64,000 nt of DNA from Solirubrobacter sp963792915 (lineage in GTDB: Bacteria > Actinomycetota > Thermoleophilia > Solirubrobacterales > Solirubrobacteraceae), in contig CAWBYD010000003.1 in the NCBI GenBank assembly GCA_963792915.1, forward strand, positions 372,001-436,000, in the 5' to 3' direction. The number at the start of each line of letters is the position of its first letter. The first letter of the stretch is position 1. Shown in pieces: positions 17,539 through 24,982 of this stretch. Made by a program: the position numbers and the translations under genes. Below the pieces are notes generated by a model. It had not been told where the DNA came from and ran no database searches. It worked only from the letters and a program-made list of their open reading frames with translations.

Positions 17539-18323
17539 CGAGCATGAGCCTCGACGAGTCGCTGCGCGGGCGCGTGGCGCTGGTCACCGGCGGTACGCGC
17601 GGCATCGGCGCCGCGATCTCCCAGAGCCTCGCGCACTACGGGGCGACGGTCGCCGCCGGCTACTCGAGCAATGGCGCGCGGGCCGCCGACTTCCGCGAGC
17701 GGCTCGGGAGCGCGGGCAGTATCCATCAGGGCAACGTCGGCGACCCGGACGACTGCGCGCGGGTCGTCGCCGAGGTGATCGAACGCCACGGGCGGCTCGA
17801 CGTCCTGGTCAACAACGCCGGCGTGACCGCCGACCGGCCGGTCTCGAAGATGACGATCGAGGACTGGCACCAGGTGCTGCGCATCAACCTGTCGGGCGCC
17901 TTCTACATGACCAAGCCGGCGCTCGCGCACATGCTCGAGCGCGGCTCCGGGCGCATCATCAACATCTCGTCGATCAGCGGCGAGATCGGCAACATCGGCC
18001 AGGCCAACTACGCCGCCTCCAAGTCCGGCCTGCTCGGCCTCACCAAGACGCTGGCGCGCGAAGCCGCGTTCGCGCTCGCCAAGGACGGGCGCGACGCGGG
18101 CGGCATCGGGCTCACCGTCAACGCCGTCACACCCGGGCTGATCGAGACCGACATGACGGCGACGGTCCCGGAGCGCGCACTCGAGCGCCTGTGCGCCGCG
18201 ATCCCGGTACGCCGGATAGGGCGGCCCGAGGAGGTCGCGCGCGTGGTGCGGTTCCTCGCCGCCGACGCCTCGGCGTACGTCACGGGTCAGGTCTGGGGCG
18301 TCAACGGCGGCCTGGACATGTGA
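17487..18323 (+). CDS. PhaB-like 3-oxoacyl-CoA reductase (SDR)
   Basis: 278 residues. A classical short-chain dehydrogenase: nucleotide motif TGGTRGIG, NNAG strip (VNNAGVTADRP), catalytic Ser in NISSISG and YxxxK in NYAASKSG. The strip ISGEIGNIGQANYAASKSGLLG resembles acetoacetyl-CoA reductase PhaB and FabG. In this operon a PhaB-type role, making 3-hydroxyacyl-CoA for PhaC, is the simplest reading. A 30-residue N-terminal extension precedes the SDR fold; its PVDPATFM matches the N-terminus of the DUF3556 protein encoded at 12741, down to the nucleotide level. The ATG at 17487 is supported by the GCGAGGAGAG ribosome site. Confidence 0.86.
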   Translation: MSLSTTSPAPVDPATFMASMSLDESLRGRVALVTGGTRGIGAAISQSLAHYGATVAAGYSSNGARAADFRERLGSAGSIHQGNVGDPDDCARVVAEVIERHGRLDVLVNNAGVTADRPVSKMTIEDWHQVLRINLSGAFYMTKPALAHMLERGSGRIINISSISGEIGNIGQANYAASKSGLLGLTKTLAREAAFALAKDGRDAGGIGLTVNAVTPGLIETDMTATVPERALERLCAAIPVRRIGRPEEVARVVRFLAADASAYVTGQVWGVNGGLDM

Positions 18324-18362
18324 GCGCCGCTCCGCGCGCCGGCGAGCGCGTAGGATCAGCCG

Positions 18363-19640
18363 ATGGGCGTCGCAGGTTCAGCGCCGACCGCGTGGCCCGG
18401 CACGCCGCCCGTCCTCAGCGAGCTGGCGGCGGAGCTGCTCCCGCGCTGCGCGGAGCTCACCACCGCGCTCAACGACCACCTGTTCGCGATGATGCCTGAG
18501 CTGCGCGAGCGCGACGACGGCGAGCTGCGCGAGGAGACCTGGGCGAGCTGCGAGTCCAACCTCCTGCAGATCCTGCGGCTGCTCAAGCGCGGCTCCGGGC
18601 CCGAAGCGATCGTGATGCCGGCCGAGGCGGCGGACTGGGCGCGCGCGCTGGTCCGTCGCGGCATCACGCTCGCGGCGCTGCTGCGCGCGTACCGGCTCGG
18701 CCACGCATGGTTGTGGGATCGCTGGTCCCAACTGCTGCAGGACCGGCTCGAGGACGCCGCGGAGTTCATCCTCGCGCAGGAGCGCAGCTCGGCGTTCATG
18801 TTCGCCTACATCGACCACATGTCCGCGGTGCTCGTCGAGGAGTACGGCTCGGAGCGCGAGCGGGTGATGCGCGGCGCGGAGCAGCTGCGCGCAGAGACCG
18901 TGCGCGCGATCCTCCGTGACGAGCCCGTCGACCAGGAGGTCGCCGTCCGCCGGCTGGGCTACGAGCTTCGCCGCCAGCACGTCGCGTTGCGCGTCTCGGG
19001 GCGCGGCAACGAGCTGCGCGGACTCGAGCGGGCTGCGCGCGAGGCGGCGGCGGCCCTCGGGCCGGGCGAGCCGCTCATAGTGATGACGGGCGCCGCGAGC
19101 GTCGACGTCTGGTGGGGAGCGTTCGAACCGCCGCCGCTCGAGCCGCTCGACGCCTATGCGCCCCCAGAGGGGATCCTCGTCGCCGCCGGCACGCCCGGCC
19201 ACGGTCTCGACGGCTTCCGGCGCTCGCACGCCGAGGCGGTCCAGGCGGCGCGCGTCGCCACGCTGGCGCGCGCCGCGGCGGCCGCGGTCACCCGCTACGA
19301 GCGGGTGGAGCTCGTCTCGCTGCTCGCCGGCGACCTCCCGCGCGCGCGGGCGTTCGTGAAGCGCCGGCTCGGCCCCTTGGCGTCACGCTCGGAGCCGGCC
19401 GAGCGGCTGCGCGAGACGGTGCTCGCGTTCCTGGTCGCCGGCGGCAGCGGGACGCGGGCGGCCAAGCAGCTGTTCGTGCACCAGAACACCGTGTCCTACC
19501 GGGTCAAGCGCGCCGAGGAGCTGCTGGGAAGGCGCGTGACGGACGACGGCGTGGAGCTGACGTGCGCGCTGACGCTCGCCGCCGTCCTCGGCGCGGCGGT
19601 GCTGGACGAGGACGACGGTGAGCCGGCCGTCAGCGCGTGA
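18363..19640 (+). CDS. PucR/CdaR-type transcriptional regulator, second copy
   Basis: 425 residues. A helical N-terminal sensor region (WARALVRRGITLAALLRAYRLGHAWLWDRWSQLL) is followed by a C-terminal PucR helix-turn-helix (RETVLAFLVAGGSGTRAAKQLFVHQNTVSYRVKRAEELLG). It follows the SDR gene by 39 bases and may be read from the same transcript. Together with the regulator at 9820-11046 it brackets the lipid operon. Either could bind the TTGTG-N7-CACAA palindromes. No such palindrome precedes this gene. Confidence 0.87.
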   Translation: MGVAGSAPTAWPGTPPVLSELAAELLPRCAELTTALNDHLFAMMPELRERDDGELREETWASCESNLLQILRLLKRGSGPEAIVMPAEAADWARALVRRGITLAALLRAYRLGHAWLWDRWSQLLQDRLEDAAEFILAQERSSAFMFAYIDHMSAVLVEEYGSERERVMRGAEQLRAETVRAILRDEPVDQEVAVRRLGYELRRQHVALRVSGRGNELRGLERAAREAAAALGPGEPLIVMTGAASVDVWWGAFEPPPLEPLDAYAPPEGILVAAGTPGHGLDGFRRSHAEAVQAARVATLARAAAAAVTRYERVELVSLLAGDLPRARAFVKRRLGPLASRSEPAERLRETVLAFLVAGGSGTRAAKQLFVHQNTVSYRVKRAEELLGRRVTDDGVELTCALTLAAVLGAAVLDEDDGEPAVSA

Positions 19641-19667
19641 GTGCACCCTCGCTGTCGACCACGCAGC

Positions 19668-19796
19668 TCAAAGGACGCCGAACACCATGAGGCCCAGGCC
19701 CCACGCGTACCACAGCGCGATCACCAGCACCAGCGTGATCACGGGCAGGTTCGACGACTGCGTCGTCTGGTTCTCGAAGGTCGACTGATCGGGCAT
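19668..19796 (-). CDS. Small single-span membrane protein (42 aa)
   Basis: MPDQSTFENQTTQSS leads into a hydrophobic segment LPVITLVLVIALWYAWGLGL of about 22 residues near the C-terminus. A GAGGAGAG ribosome site stands 8 bases before the ATG at 19796, which supports a real gene although it is short. It converges with the PucR-type regulator and is divergent from the 43-residue ORF at 20039. No function recognised. Confidence 0.6.
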   Translation of the reverse strand: MPDQSTFENQTTQSSNLPVITLVLVIALWYAWGLGLMVFGVL

Positions 19797-19925
19797 GTCG
19801 GTGCTCTCCTCGTAAGGGGTCGGAATGCCTGCCGGACGGTATGGGCGGCATCCCGACACCCCCTTGGGCTCGTCGCCCAAACCTGCACGCGGTCACGGTG
19901 GCGTCGCTACAGGCGCGCCAACACT

Positions 19926-20003
19926 TTGTCGTGACGCCACAGACGGGGGGCGGACGAATTGGCGCGCCGTCCCATCCAGGACGCGGGCTCGGCGGAATAG
20001 CTT
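19926..20003 (+). promoter_or_regulatory. Promoter with TTGTC-N7-CACAG operator before a small ORF
   Basis: The palindrome, degenerate at both ends (TTGTCGTGACGCCACAG), is at 19926-19942, with CATCCA at 19973-19978 and TAGCTT at 19998-20003. Spacing from palindrome start to TAGCTT is 72 nt. The predicted leader is about 30 nt with AAGGAG before the ATG at 20039. The right half-site GACGCCAC also pairs with GTGGCGTC at 19898-19905. This is the weakest match of the four related promoters. Confidence 0.5.
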
Positions 20004-20038
20004 GCCGCCATCGAACTCAGCCCCAGCAAGGAGCCAAG

Positions 20039-20170
20039 ATGCGCACCGCCCAGACTCACAGCTTCGCCACCCCCGTCGTCCGCGAGGTCCCCCCTTCATG
20101 GATGGAGGAGAACGCCCTGCGGCTCGCGCAGCGCGAGCGCGTCCTGGCGTCGCTCTTGGTGCGCCCCTGA
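20039..20170 (+). CDS. Small protein (43 aa) under a PHA-locus-type promoter
   Basis: Starts MRTAQTHSFATPVV and ends in an amphipathic helix-like stretch (WMEENALRLAQRERVLASLL). A strong AGCAAGGAG site sits 6-8 bases before the ATG, and a promoter of the shared architecture lies upstream, so expression is likely. It has no membrane segment or Cys. It could be a small granule-associated or regulatory protein, but that rests only on the promoter. Confidence 0.55.
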   Translation: MRTAQTHSFATPVVREVPPSWMEENALRLAQRERVLASLLVRP

Positions 20171-20262
20171 CCGTCAACGCGTGGAGCAACTCACGCGCGG
20201 GGTCCGGCCGCACGCGGCGGCTGCCCGCCCGGCGGCGGGCGGTTCCCCGCACCCCGCGCTGG

Positions 20263-20556
20263 TGCGCGACCGGCGAGAGTCGACCCTACGCCAACGCGGT
20301 CGCCTCGCTCGCGCTCTTCGTCGCGCTCGGCGGCACCAGCGTCGCCGCCACGAACCTGATTAACGGCGCCAAGATCAAGCCGTCCTCGATCCCGGCCAAC
20401 CGCATCAAGCCGCACTCGTCGACCTCGACGCAGGTCAACGTCGCCCAGCTCGGGACCGTGTCCGCCGCCGGGCGAGCGAGGCGCTCGTGGACTGCTTCTT
20501 CCCCGCGGCGGGCGCCGGGCTCCACGCGCGCGCTCTGCACGGCCGCGCACTCCTAG
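20263..20556 (+). pseudogene. Remnant of a Thermoleophilia-type secreted protein
   Basis: The frame reads SRPYANAVASLALFVALGGT SVAA, then NGAKIKPSSIPANRIK. This is the start of a secreted protein type common in Solirubrobacterales. No ATG, GTG or TTG precedes it in frame close by, and after about 60 residues the reading turns into Arg/Ser-rich text typical of an out-of-frame GC-rich sequence. The natural GTG at 20262 is one base out of frame. I read it as a broken gene or one damaged by an indel. It otherwise fills the 380 bases between 20170 and 20553, where I see nothing else. Confidence 0.4.
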
Positions 20557-21287
20557 GAAAGCGTCGCGTCGATCCCGCGCGGGTCGCCGTCCTCGTCGAC
20601 GATCACGCGCACGTCCGTGTAGCCCGCGAAGTCGAGCTCGGAGGCCTGGCGGCCGCCGAGCTCGAGCAGCAGCGCGCCGCCGGGGCGCAGCACGTGGGGC
20701 GCCTCGGCGAGCACGCGCCGCAGGATGTCCGTTCCGTCGGCGCCGCCGTCGTAGAACAGCTCGGGCTCGAACGTGAACGTGTCGCGCTGCAGCAGCGGCA
20801 GGTGAGGCGTCGGGACGTAGGGCACGACGCCGGCCACGACGTCGACGCCCGTGACGTCGAGCGGCGCGAACAGGTCGCCGAGCCGCGCGTCGACGCCGTT
20901 GGAGCGCGCACACGCGACAGCGCGCTCGTCCACGTCGGAGGCGACGACACGCGCCCGCGGGCGGTGCGTCATCAGCACCTTGGCCAGCGCGCCCGAGCCG
21001 GTGCAGACGTCGATCGCCGTGCCGCCGGCGGGCAGGCGCTCGACGGCGCGAAGCGCGAGCGGCTCGGTGTGCCAGCGCGGGACGTAGACGCCGGGGTCGA
21101 CGCGGATCCAGAGCCCGCAGAACGGCGCGGTCCCGGTGATCCAGGCGAGCGGCTCGCCCGTGAGCCGGCGCGCCACCATCGCGTCCAGGCGCTCGCCGTC
21201 GCCCGCCGCGACGGCCAGCAGCTCCTCCGCCTCCTCCTCGGCGGCGACGAACCCGTGGCTGGCGAGCAGTTCCGCGAGGTCGTCCAT
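20553..21287 (-). CDS. PrmC/HemK-related SAM methyltransferase
   Basis: 244 residues. The N-terminal helical part and RRLTGEPLAWITGTAPFCGL resemble the PrmC-related family (putative protein N5-glutamine methyltransferase), which carries RxxGxPLxxIxG at this place. SAM motif I is AIDVCTGSGALA and the acidic ribose-binding strand is VVASDVDERAV. The usual NPPY active-site motif that orients the Gln substrate is replaced by VVPYVP, so glutamine methylation is doubtful. The ATG at 21287 gives normal length; another ATG at 21329 is possible. Converges on the remnant at 20556. Confidence 0.78.
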   Translation of the reverse strand: MDDLAELLASHGFVAAEEEAEELLAVAAGDGERLDAMVARRLTGEPLAWITGTAPFCGLWIRVDPGVYVPRWHTEPLALRAVERLPAGGTAIDVCTGSGALAKVLMTHRPRARVVASDVDERAVACARSNGVDARLGDLFAPLDVTGVDVVAGVVPYVPTPHLPLLQRDTFTFEPELFYDGGADGTDILRRVLAEAPHVLRPGGALLLELGGRQASELDFAGYTDVRVIVDEDGDPRGIDATLS

Positions 21288-21359
21288 GGCGGCGAGTATG
21301 GCGACGCCGGCGGCACATGAGCTTGCCATGAACGACCGCGGTCGTAAGACTCCGCTCAC

Positions 21360-22094
21360 GTGAAGATCACCCACATCGGCGGGCCGACGGCGCTGATCGA
21401 GTTCGGCGGGCTGCGACTGCTGACCGACCCGACGTTCGACCCGCCCGGCGGCCACTACCGCTTCGGCTGGGGCACGTCGTCGGACAAGCTCGCCGGCCCC
21501 GCGCTCGCGCCCGACGAGCTCGGCCGGATCGACGCAATCCTGCTCACGCACGACCATCACGACGACAACTTCGACCCCGCGGGCCGCGCGCTGCTGCCGA
21601 CCGCGGGCATGGTCGTCACCACCGTCGCCGGCGCGCGGCGCCTGGGCGGGGCTGCGCGGGGGCTGGCGCCGTGGCAGAGCATGCGGCTGGGCGATCTCGA
21701 GATCACCGCGACGCCCTGCCGCCACGGCCCGCCGCTGTCGCGCCGGATCGTCGGCGACGTGATCGGCTTCGCGCTGCGCAGCCAGGATCGCGTCGTCTGG
21801 ATCTCCGGCGACACCGTGCTCTACAAGGGCGTCCTGGAGGTCGCCGAGCGCCTCGCGGTCGACACCGCGGTACTGCACCTCGGCGGCGTGCGCTTCCCGA
21901 TCACCGGCCCGTTGCGCTACACGATGACCGCGCGCGACGCCGTCGAGCTGTGCGACCTGATCCAGCCGCGCACGGTGATCCCGATCCACTACGAGGGCTG
22001 GAAGCACTTCCGCGAGGGGCGGCCCGCGATCGAGGCGGCGTTCGCGGACCGCGAGCTGCGCTGGCTCGAGCTCGGCGTCCCGGCCGAGGTCTGA
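21360..22094 (+). CDS. UlaG-like metallo-beta-lactamase-fold hydrolase
   Basis: 244 residues with GTG start. Metal motif LLTHDHHDDNFD, with further His in PCRHGPPLS, Asp in WISGDTVLY and His in IPIHYEGW complete a binuclear site of the MBL fold. The closest type is the UlaG/YcbL-like metal-dependent hydrolase group, which acts on varied esters and lactones. The substrate is not evident. It is divergent from the PrmC-related gene and precedes an ECF sigma factor. Confidence 0.85.
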   Translation: MKITHIGGPTALIEFGGLRLLTDPTFDPPGGHYRFGWGTSSDKLAGPALAPDELGRIDAILLTHDHHDDNFDPAGRALLPTAGMVVTTVAGARRLGGAARGLAPWQSMRLGDLEITATPCRHGPPLSRRIVGDVIGFALRSQDRVVWISGDTVLYKGVLEVAERLAVDTAVLHLGGVRFPITGPLRYTMTARDAVELCDLIQPRTVIPIHYEGWKHFREGRPAIEAAFADRELRWLELGVPAEV

Positions 22095-22153
22095 CCGGGC
22101 GGACGACCGGCGGCGCGCCGATGAGTTTCGGCGCCCTGCGCGTCGTAGCTCGT

Positions 22154-23104
22154 ATGACTGCTCAGATGATCGACGAGGAGACCTTCAGCGAGCTGGCCGA
22201 GCGCCACCGGCGCGAGCTGCACGTGCACTGCTATCGCATGCTGGGGTCCTTCCATGAGGCAGAAGAGCTCGTGCAGGACACGTTCCTGCGCGCCTGGCGC
22301 GCGCGTGCGGCCGCGGCCGGCCCGGACACGTTCCGGGCGTGGCTCTACCGCATCGCGACCAACGTGTGCCTGGACCGGCTGCGCGCCGACGCCCGGCGCG
22401 TCGTGACGCGCCCCGGCGACTCGCCCGCCGAGGTGCCGTGGCTCGAGCCGTATCCCGACACGCTGCTCGCCGCCGCCGAGGAGGGCCCGCACGCGCTCGC
22501 GGTCGCCAAGGAGACGATCGAGCTCACGTTCCTCGTCGCCGTCCAGCACCTGCCGCCGCGCCAGCGCGCCGCGCTGCTGCTGCGCGACGTGCTCGGCTGG
22601 TCGGCGAAGGAGACCGCGGAGGTGCTCGCGACGAGCGTCGCCGCCACCAACAGCGCGCTGCAGCGGGCGCGCGCGACGCTCGAGCAGCACCTGCCCGCCG
22701 AGCGCTCCGAATGGGCGCCGGGGACCGACGCCAGCGCGGCCGAGCGCGCGCTGCTGGAGCAGCTGATCGAGGCATTCGAGGCCGGCGACCCGGCGCGCAT
22801 GGAGGCGCTCGCGCACGAGGACCTGCGCGTGACGATGCCGCCGTCGGCGCAGGTCTTCGAGGGGCTCGCCGCGATGGCGCCGCTGTACCAGCAGGCGTTC
22901 CGGTCGGGGATGGGGGAGTGGCGGCGCGTGGCCACGCGCGTGAACCGGATGCCCGCGCTGGTCGGCTACCTGCGCGCGCCGGGCGACAGCCACTTCCGCC
23001 CGTTCATGCTCGACGTGATCCGGGTCGTGGACGGCCGCGTCGCCGAGTACACGACGTTCGCCCCGCGCGCGTTCGCCGCGCTCGGACTGCCCGCCACGCT
23101 GTGA
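22154..23104 (+). CDS. ECF sigma factor with SnoaL-like C-terminal domain
   Basis: About 316 residues. Sigma region 2 (RELHVHCYRMLGSFHEAEELVQDTFLRAWR), region 4 (VQHLPPRQRAALLLRDVLGWSAKETAEVL) and a C-terminal SnoaL-like domain (ALLEQLIEAFEAGDPARMEALAHEDLRVTMP) make it an SnoaL-fused ECF of the SigJ/ECF41 type, in which the extra domain modulates activity. Starts at 22121, 22154 and 22166 are all open; 22154 gives a compact region 2 start. Its stop overlaps the next gene's start (GTGA), so the cupin-like protein downstream is probably a partner or target. Confidence 0.88.
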   Translation: MTAQMIDEETFSELAERHRRELHVHCYRMLGSFHEAEELVQDTFLRAWRARAAAAGPDTFRAWLYRIATNVCLDRLRADARRVVTRPGDSPAEVPWLEPYPDTLLAAAEEGPHALAVAKETIELTFLVAVQHLPPRQRAALLLRDVLGWSAKETAEVLATSVAATNSALQRARATLEQHLPAERSEWAPGTDASAAERALLEQLIEAFEAGDPARMEALAHEDLRVTMPPSAQVFEGLAAMAPLYQQAFRSGMGEWRRVATRVNRMPALVGYLRAPGDSHFRPFMLDVIRVVDGRVAEYTTFAPRAFAALGLPATL

Positions 23105-23340
23105 TCGTCACCGTCGAGCCGGGGGCCGAGCGCGACGTCACGCCCTGGCGCGGCGCGCTCGTCTTCGTGCGCAGCGGGGCGATCGTGCTCGAAGGCCACG
23201 GCGGCTCCCGCGCGCGCTTCGGGCGCGGGAGCATGCTGGCGCTCGACCCCGGCGTCCTGCGCGCGCTGCACAACGACGGCGACGAGCCCGCCGTGCTGGT
23301 CGCCGTACGCTGCACGCCGTGGACGCCGTCCGTGCGCTGA
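23101..23340 (+). CDS. Small cupin-like protein coupled to the ECF sigma gene
   Basis: 79 residues, GTG start inside the sigma factor stop. The pattern VFVRSGAIVLEGHGGSRARFGRGSMLALDP...ALHNDGDEPAVLVAV is a single beta-barrel half of a cupin (the second motif is partial, with one His). It lies between the sigma gene and the polyamine synthase, overlapping both, which suggests one transcript. It might sense a ligand for the sigma factor; no direct evidence. Confidence 0.7.
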   Translation: MIVTVEPGAERDVTPWRGALVFVRSGAIVLEGHGGSRARFGRGSMLALDPGVLRALHNDGDEPAVLVAVRCTPWTPSVR

Positions 23341-24518
23341 TCGCCGAACAGGGCCCGGCGGCGCTGCCGCTGCGCCGGGTACTGGGCGCGCTGCTCGACG
23401 GCGCGCCGCCCGACGTCGACGCGCTCGTGCGCGTCCACGGCGTGCCGCGGCGGACGGTCGAGGCGCTGCTGCGCGCGTACACAGGCGACGAGCACGAGCT
23501 GCGCGAGCGAGCGGCGGTGCTACCGTCGCTGGAGCAGGTGCGCGCCTTCGTCGCCGCCGCCCCGCCCGCGCTGCGCGACCTCGACCACGTGCCGGCGACG
23601 CCGGAGACCGTCCACCGCCGCGCGCGCCACATCGCCGACACCTACGACCTCACCCAGGCCCGCGTGCTGTTCCTCGGCGACCATGACGCCACGGCGCTCG
23701 CGCTCGGCACGGGCACCGTCGTCGACATCGACGAGCGCGTGCTCGAGCAGGCGGCCGACGGCGGCATCGAGGCGCTGTTCGCCGATCTGCGCGTCGGGCT
23801 CCCGCGCGCGGCGCGGGCGGCCTACGACCTCGTGTTCACCGACCCGCCGTACACCGCCGACGGCGTGGGCCTGTTCGTCGCGCGGGCGCTCGAGGCGATC
23901 CGCGACCCGCGCACGGCGCGCATCCTGCTCGCCTACGGCTTCCCGGAGTCCCAGCCCGCGCTCGGGCTCAAGGTCCAGCGCGAGCTCGCCGCGCTCGACC
24001 TCGTCACCGAGGCCGTGATCCCGGGCTTCAACCACTACGACGGCGCGCAGGCGATCGGCTCGCGCGCGGCGCTCTACACGCTGCGCCCGACGCGGCGCAG
24101 CGTCAAGCTCGCCGCCCGCCGCGCGCCGAGGTACAACCTCTACACGCACGGCCGCCACGCCGTCGAGGGCGCGCAAGGCCAGCCGACCGACCTCGCCGCG
24201 CTGCTGGCCGGCGAGATCGCGCCGGCCACGGTCGACCTGCGCCCGTACTTCGGCCGCAGCCTGGTACAGGCGTGCCTGGCGTCGAACGTGCCGCAGCTCA
24301 CCGTCCTCACCGACAACAACACCCCGGGCCTGCGCAGCGAGCACGAGCAGCAGCAACTGCGGGAGCTGCTGCAGCCGCTCTACACGCTGGACGCGATCGA
24401 GCGCAGCATCGACGGCTCACGCGACACTCGCCTGCGGCTCACGCGTGTGGCGCCCAATCCGCCGATCGAGGGCCTGCTGGACCTCCCGCGGCGGGCCGTG
24501 CGCGATCTCCTACGCTAG
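23319..24518 (+). CDS. bpsA: Branched-chain polyamine synthase (BpsA-like)
   Basis: 399 residues with GTG start. An N-terminal winged-helix-like segment (VHGVPRRTVEALLRAY) is followed by a Rossmann methyltransferase-like core with LFLGDHDATALAL, VVDIDERVLEQ and the active-site FTDPPYT. This is the pattern of N4-bis(aminopropyl)spermidine synthase, which transfers aminopropyl groups from decarboxylated SAM to make branched polyamines. Those are known mostly from thermophiles; homologues annotated this way also occur in mesophilic actinobacteria, where the product is not established. It overlaps the cupin-like gene by 22 bases. Confidence 0.8.
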   Translation: MDAVRALIAEQGPAALPLRRVLGALLDGAPPDVDALVRVHGVPRRTVEALLRAYTGDEHELRERAAVLPSLEQVRAFVAAAPPALRDLDHVPATPETVHRRARHIADTYDLTQARVLFLGDHDATALALGTGTVVDIDERVLEQAADGGIEALFADLRVGLPRAARAAYDLVFTDPPYTADGVGLFVARALEAIRDPRTARILLAYGFPESQPALGLKVQRELAALDLVTEAVIPGFNHYDGAQAIGSRAALYTLRPTRRSVKLAARRAPRYNLYTHGRHAVEGAQGQPTDLAALLAGEIAPATVDLRPYFGRSLVQACLASNVPQLTVLTDNNTPGLRSEHEQQQLRELLQPLYTLDAIERSIDGSRDTRLRLTRVAPNPPIEGLLDLPRRAVRDLLR

Positions 24519-24523
24519 AGAGC

Positions 24524-24982
24524 ATGGAGGGTTCCGTCGGCGCGCCCCCGCAGCGCGTCTGTCCCAGCTGCGCGCGCCTGTCGTGGGCCACCGGTCCGCG
24601 CTGCCCGTACTGCCGCAACCGCTTCCGCCGGCGCACGACGACGACGTTCGCGTGGATGCTCGTCGTCGCGGTCGTGGTCACGCTGGCCGGCGTCGCCGGG
24701 ATGTTCGTCTACGCCGGACATGTGTTCGAGAACCGCGTCGACGATCGCGTGAACGCCGTCCAGCGCGACTTCGACGCGAGCCTGAACCAGGTGCGCAGCG
24801 ACGTCCAGCGTCAGATCGACGCCCAGCAGAACGTGGCGCCGACGGTCACACCTTCTGCGACTCCGATCCCGACGGCTTCGCCGACCCCCTCGCCCTCGCC
24901 CTCGCCTTCGCCGACGCCGTCCCCGGCGAGCGGGGGGCGCTCGACGCCCACGCCCACCTCGACGCCGATCATCAATCCCTGA
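24524..24982 (+). CDS. Zinc-ribbon membrane protein with Pro/Thr/Ser tail
   Basis: 152 residues. Cys13, Cys16, Cys27 and Cys30 (CPSC...CPYC) form a cytoplasmic zinc ribbon. A single membrane helix (WMLVVAVVVTLAGVAGMFVYAG) follows, then a short coiled-coil-like acidic part and a low-complexity extracellular tail of alternating P, T and S. The tail is short for a wall anchor. The gene follows bpsA by 5 bases and its end overlaps the 3' end of convergent glgP by 11 bases. Function unknown. Confidence 0.75.
   Translation: MEGSVGAPPQRVCPSCARLSWATGPRCPYCRNRFRRRTTTTFAWMLVVAVVVTLAGVAGMFVYAGHVFENRVDDRVNAVQRDFDASLNQVRSDVQRQIDAQQNVAPTVTPSATPIPTASPTPSPSPSPSPTPSPASGGRSTPTPTSTPIINP

Noticed and set aside
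24840..24970. Low-complexity P/T/S codons as a tandem DNA repeat or CRISPR
   Set aside because: They encode the tail of the zinc-ribbon membrane protein; no spacers.
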